Shown here: in pieces, positions 5,401 to 6,500 of the stretch
Position numbering within the stretch: position 1 is the first letter of the stretch
Layout: each line of letters starts with the position of its first letter
Source of the DNA: Hyphomicrobiales bacterium
Lineage (GTDB): Bacteria > Pseudomonadota > Alphaproteobacteria > Rhizobiales > Devosiaceae
DNA length: 6,500 bases
Assembly (NCBI GenBank): GCA_026989045.1
Contig: JALSJY010000015.1
Coordinates: forward strand, 1 to 6,500
Direction of reading: 5' to 3'
Program-made: the position numbers and the translations under genes
The notes under the pieces: model-generated
Seen by the model: the letters and a program-made list of their open reading frames with translations, nothing else
The model's database searches: none
What the model was told of the DNA's origin: nothing

Positions 5401-5970
5401 ATGAATTCTTTTGCAAATGAAATGATTATGGCCGCACGTGGGGTATTTGCTATTGCCCTTGGAAGGCGTGACGCTGAAAAATATTTTGATCTTACTATTG
5501 TTGGTCTGATAGGTGCACTGATTGCCTTGATTTTGGCTTTAGCAATCAGTGCTTTTTTGCCAGCCTTGCTTGGTGATCCGGTTGATGGACTTAGCTCAAC
5601 TACAGCATTGATTTTTACTGCAGGGGTTTATTTGTTTCAAATTGGCTCGGCGTGGGTTGTTTTAAGTTTGCTTAATCGTGCTGATGGTTTTGTTCCATAT
5701 TTGGTGGTTGATTTTTGGTCGACATTTTTTGTCACTATTTTGGCGCTTGTTCCAAATGCCTTACAGCTTGAAACTAGTATGGTGATGATGGTTTTGGCTA
5801 TTATGGTGTTGGTGATTAAAATTAATATCATTCGTTTGATTATAAAGTTACCCGTTATGAATATTATATTATTCTTTGTTGCACACTTGATTGCAGGTTT
5901 TGTTGGCCTGCTTGTGCTTGGCTCGGTATTAGGAGTTGATCCAATGGTGATAAACTCTCAGGTTCAATAA
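5401..5970 (+). CDS. Uncharacterised five-helix integral membrane protein
   Basis: The 189-residue product is very hydrophobic. An N-terminal amphipathic stretch with GRRDAEKYFD (21-30) precedes five probable transmembrane segments at about 30-56, 67-91, 101-121, 124-150 and 152-178. Short hydrophilic turns include LLNRADGFVPY (90-100), where VPYLVVDFW follows with an acidic residue at the start of helix 3. There is no signal peptide cleavage site and no motif of a known transporter or enzyme family. The start is strong: AAGGAA at 5388-5393, overlapping the dapE stop, sits 7 nt before the ATG, and the gap to dapE is 11 bp, so it is almost surely expressed with dapD-dapE. I recall small hydrophobic unknowns of this kind near dapE in other alphaproteobacteria, but this needs a search. 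A Yip1-like or other small bundle is conceivable; no function is claimed. Its last 7 bp overlap convergent truA. Confidence 0.8.
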   Translation: MNSFANEMIMAARGVFAIALGRRDAEKYFDLTIVGLIGALIALILALAISAFLPALLGDPVDGLSSTTALIFTAGVYLFQIGSAWVVLSLLNRADGFVPYLVVDFWSTFFVTILALVPNALQLETSMVMMVLAIMVLVIKINIIRLIIKLPVMNIILFFVAHLIAGFVGLLVLGSVLGVDPMVINSQVQ

Positions 5971-6500
5971 TCTATTTTCATTAAATAAAGACCTGCAGAG
6001 GGCGCAAGAGAGCCGCATCTTTGTCGTTCTTTTGCTTCTAACGCAGATTTGAAATCTTTTACACTCCATTTGCCTTGCCCCACAAGTTTAAGAGATCCTA
6101 CAATTGAGCGCACTTGATGGTGTAAAAATGAGCGGGCATTTGTGTTAATAACAATATGGTCTAGTTCACGGCGCACATCGATAAAATCAATGGTTTTAGT
6201 AGGTGATTTTGACTGGCATTCGATTGAGCGAAAAGTTGTGAAATCATGCTCGCCAATAAGATATCGTGCAGCTTTGCTCATGGTATCTGTATCTAATTCT
6301 ACAGGCACATGCCAAACCCTGTTTCGCTCTAAAGCTGGCGGGGCGCGGCGGTTTAAAATTATATATTCATAATAGCGTGCTTTGGCGCTAAAGCGTGCCT
6401 CAAAATCTTTTTGCACTTGTTTTGCTTCAAGAATGGCAATTTCATTTGGCCTTAGATGATAGTTAAGTGCTTCTTTTATACGGAAGCTATCCCATTGTTT
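5964..6500 (-). CDS. truA: tRNA pseudouridine(38-40) synthase TruA, C-terminal part (5' end off window)
   Basis: The frame is open from the right edge (codon at 6498-6500) to a TGA at 5964-5966, giving 178 residues of a protein that normally has about 245-260. TruA isomerises U38, U39 and U40 in the tRNA anticodon stem. Seen in order: ALNYHLRP (the family's ALNxHLP block), FEARFSAKARYYEYIILNRR (about 37-56), WHVP, GEHDFTTFRS, the conserved SARSFLHHQVRSIVGSL-type block (here ARSFLHHQVR) and the terminal CGSLAPSAGLYLMKIDY. The catalytic Asp in GRTDAGVHA lies beyond the window, so activity cannot be confirmed. An internal GTG at 6416 is not the start, because homologous sequence continues upstream. 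It converges on the membrane protein gene with a 7-bp overlap and no terminator between them. In many bacteria truA sits downstream of def and fmt, which would then lie to the right. Confidence 0.95.
   Translation of the reverse strand, partial: KQWDSFRIKEALNYHLRPNEIAILEAKQVQKDFEARFSAKARYYEYIILNRRAPPALERNRVWHVPVELDTDTMSKAARYLIGEHDFTTFRSIECQSKSPTKTIDFIDVRRELDHIVINTNARSFLHHQVRSIVGSLKLVGQGKWSVKDFKSALEAKERQRCGSLAPSAGLYLMKIDY

Noticed and set aside
1..6500. Search for mobile elements, defence systems, CRISPR arrays, tRNAs or a novel gene cluster
   Set aside because: All sizeable frames except one membrane protein belong to known housekeeping families; no repeats of array type, transposase motifs, integration sites or abrupt composition change were seen.

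Overview
The window reads as chromosomal DNA of an AT-rich alphaproteobacterium (roughly 40% G+C by eye). The evidence is a membrane-anchored CycM/CycY-type cytochrome c, a monofunctional prephenate dehydratase with the alphaproteobacterial 'KLESYM' ACT-domain variant, a small (4.5S-type) SRP RNA, and a TruA with typical alphaproteobacterial C-terminal blocks. The sequence does not settle the order: the truA end looks Hyphomicrobiales-like, while the pheA sequence also resembles Rhodobacterales versions. No mobile element, CRISPR array, phage gene, tRNA or rRNA is visible, and coding density is high.

Layout. 1-354 (+): C-terminal part of an M17 leucyl aminopeptidase. 355-1296 (-): glyoxylate/hydroxypyruvate reductase A-type 2-hydroxyacid dehydrogenase, whose stop directly abuts the peptidase stop. 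1335-1371: a clear intrinsic terminator for the next minus-strand gene. 1398-2006 (-): membrane-anchored cytochrome c. 2007-2166: divergent promoter region centred on a perfect AT-rich palindrome that carries a TATAAT on each strand. 2167-3012 (+): pheA with a TTG start. 3084-3179 (+): SRP RNA (ffs). 3180-3349: dapD leader with an inverted repeat around a TTGACA box. 3350-4195 (+): dapD. 4199-5389 (+): dapE with a TTG start. 5401-5970 (+): uncharacterised five-helix membrane protein. 5964-6500 (-): C-terminal part of truA, overlapping the membrane protein gene tail-to-tail by 7 bp and running off the right edge.

How the genes work together. dapD and dapE are the succinylase-branch steps of diaminopimelate/lysine biosynthesis. 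They lie 3 bp apart and are followed 11 bp later by the membrane protein, so the three probably form one transcript. pheA makes phenylpyruvate for phenylalanine. The cytochrome, reductase, peptidase, SRP RNA and TruA are general housekeeping functions with no evident common pathway. I found no new multi-gene system here. The points most worth a second look are the symmetrical divergent promoter, the unknown membrane protein behind dapE, and the dapD leader.
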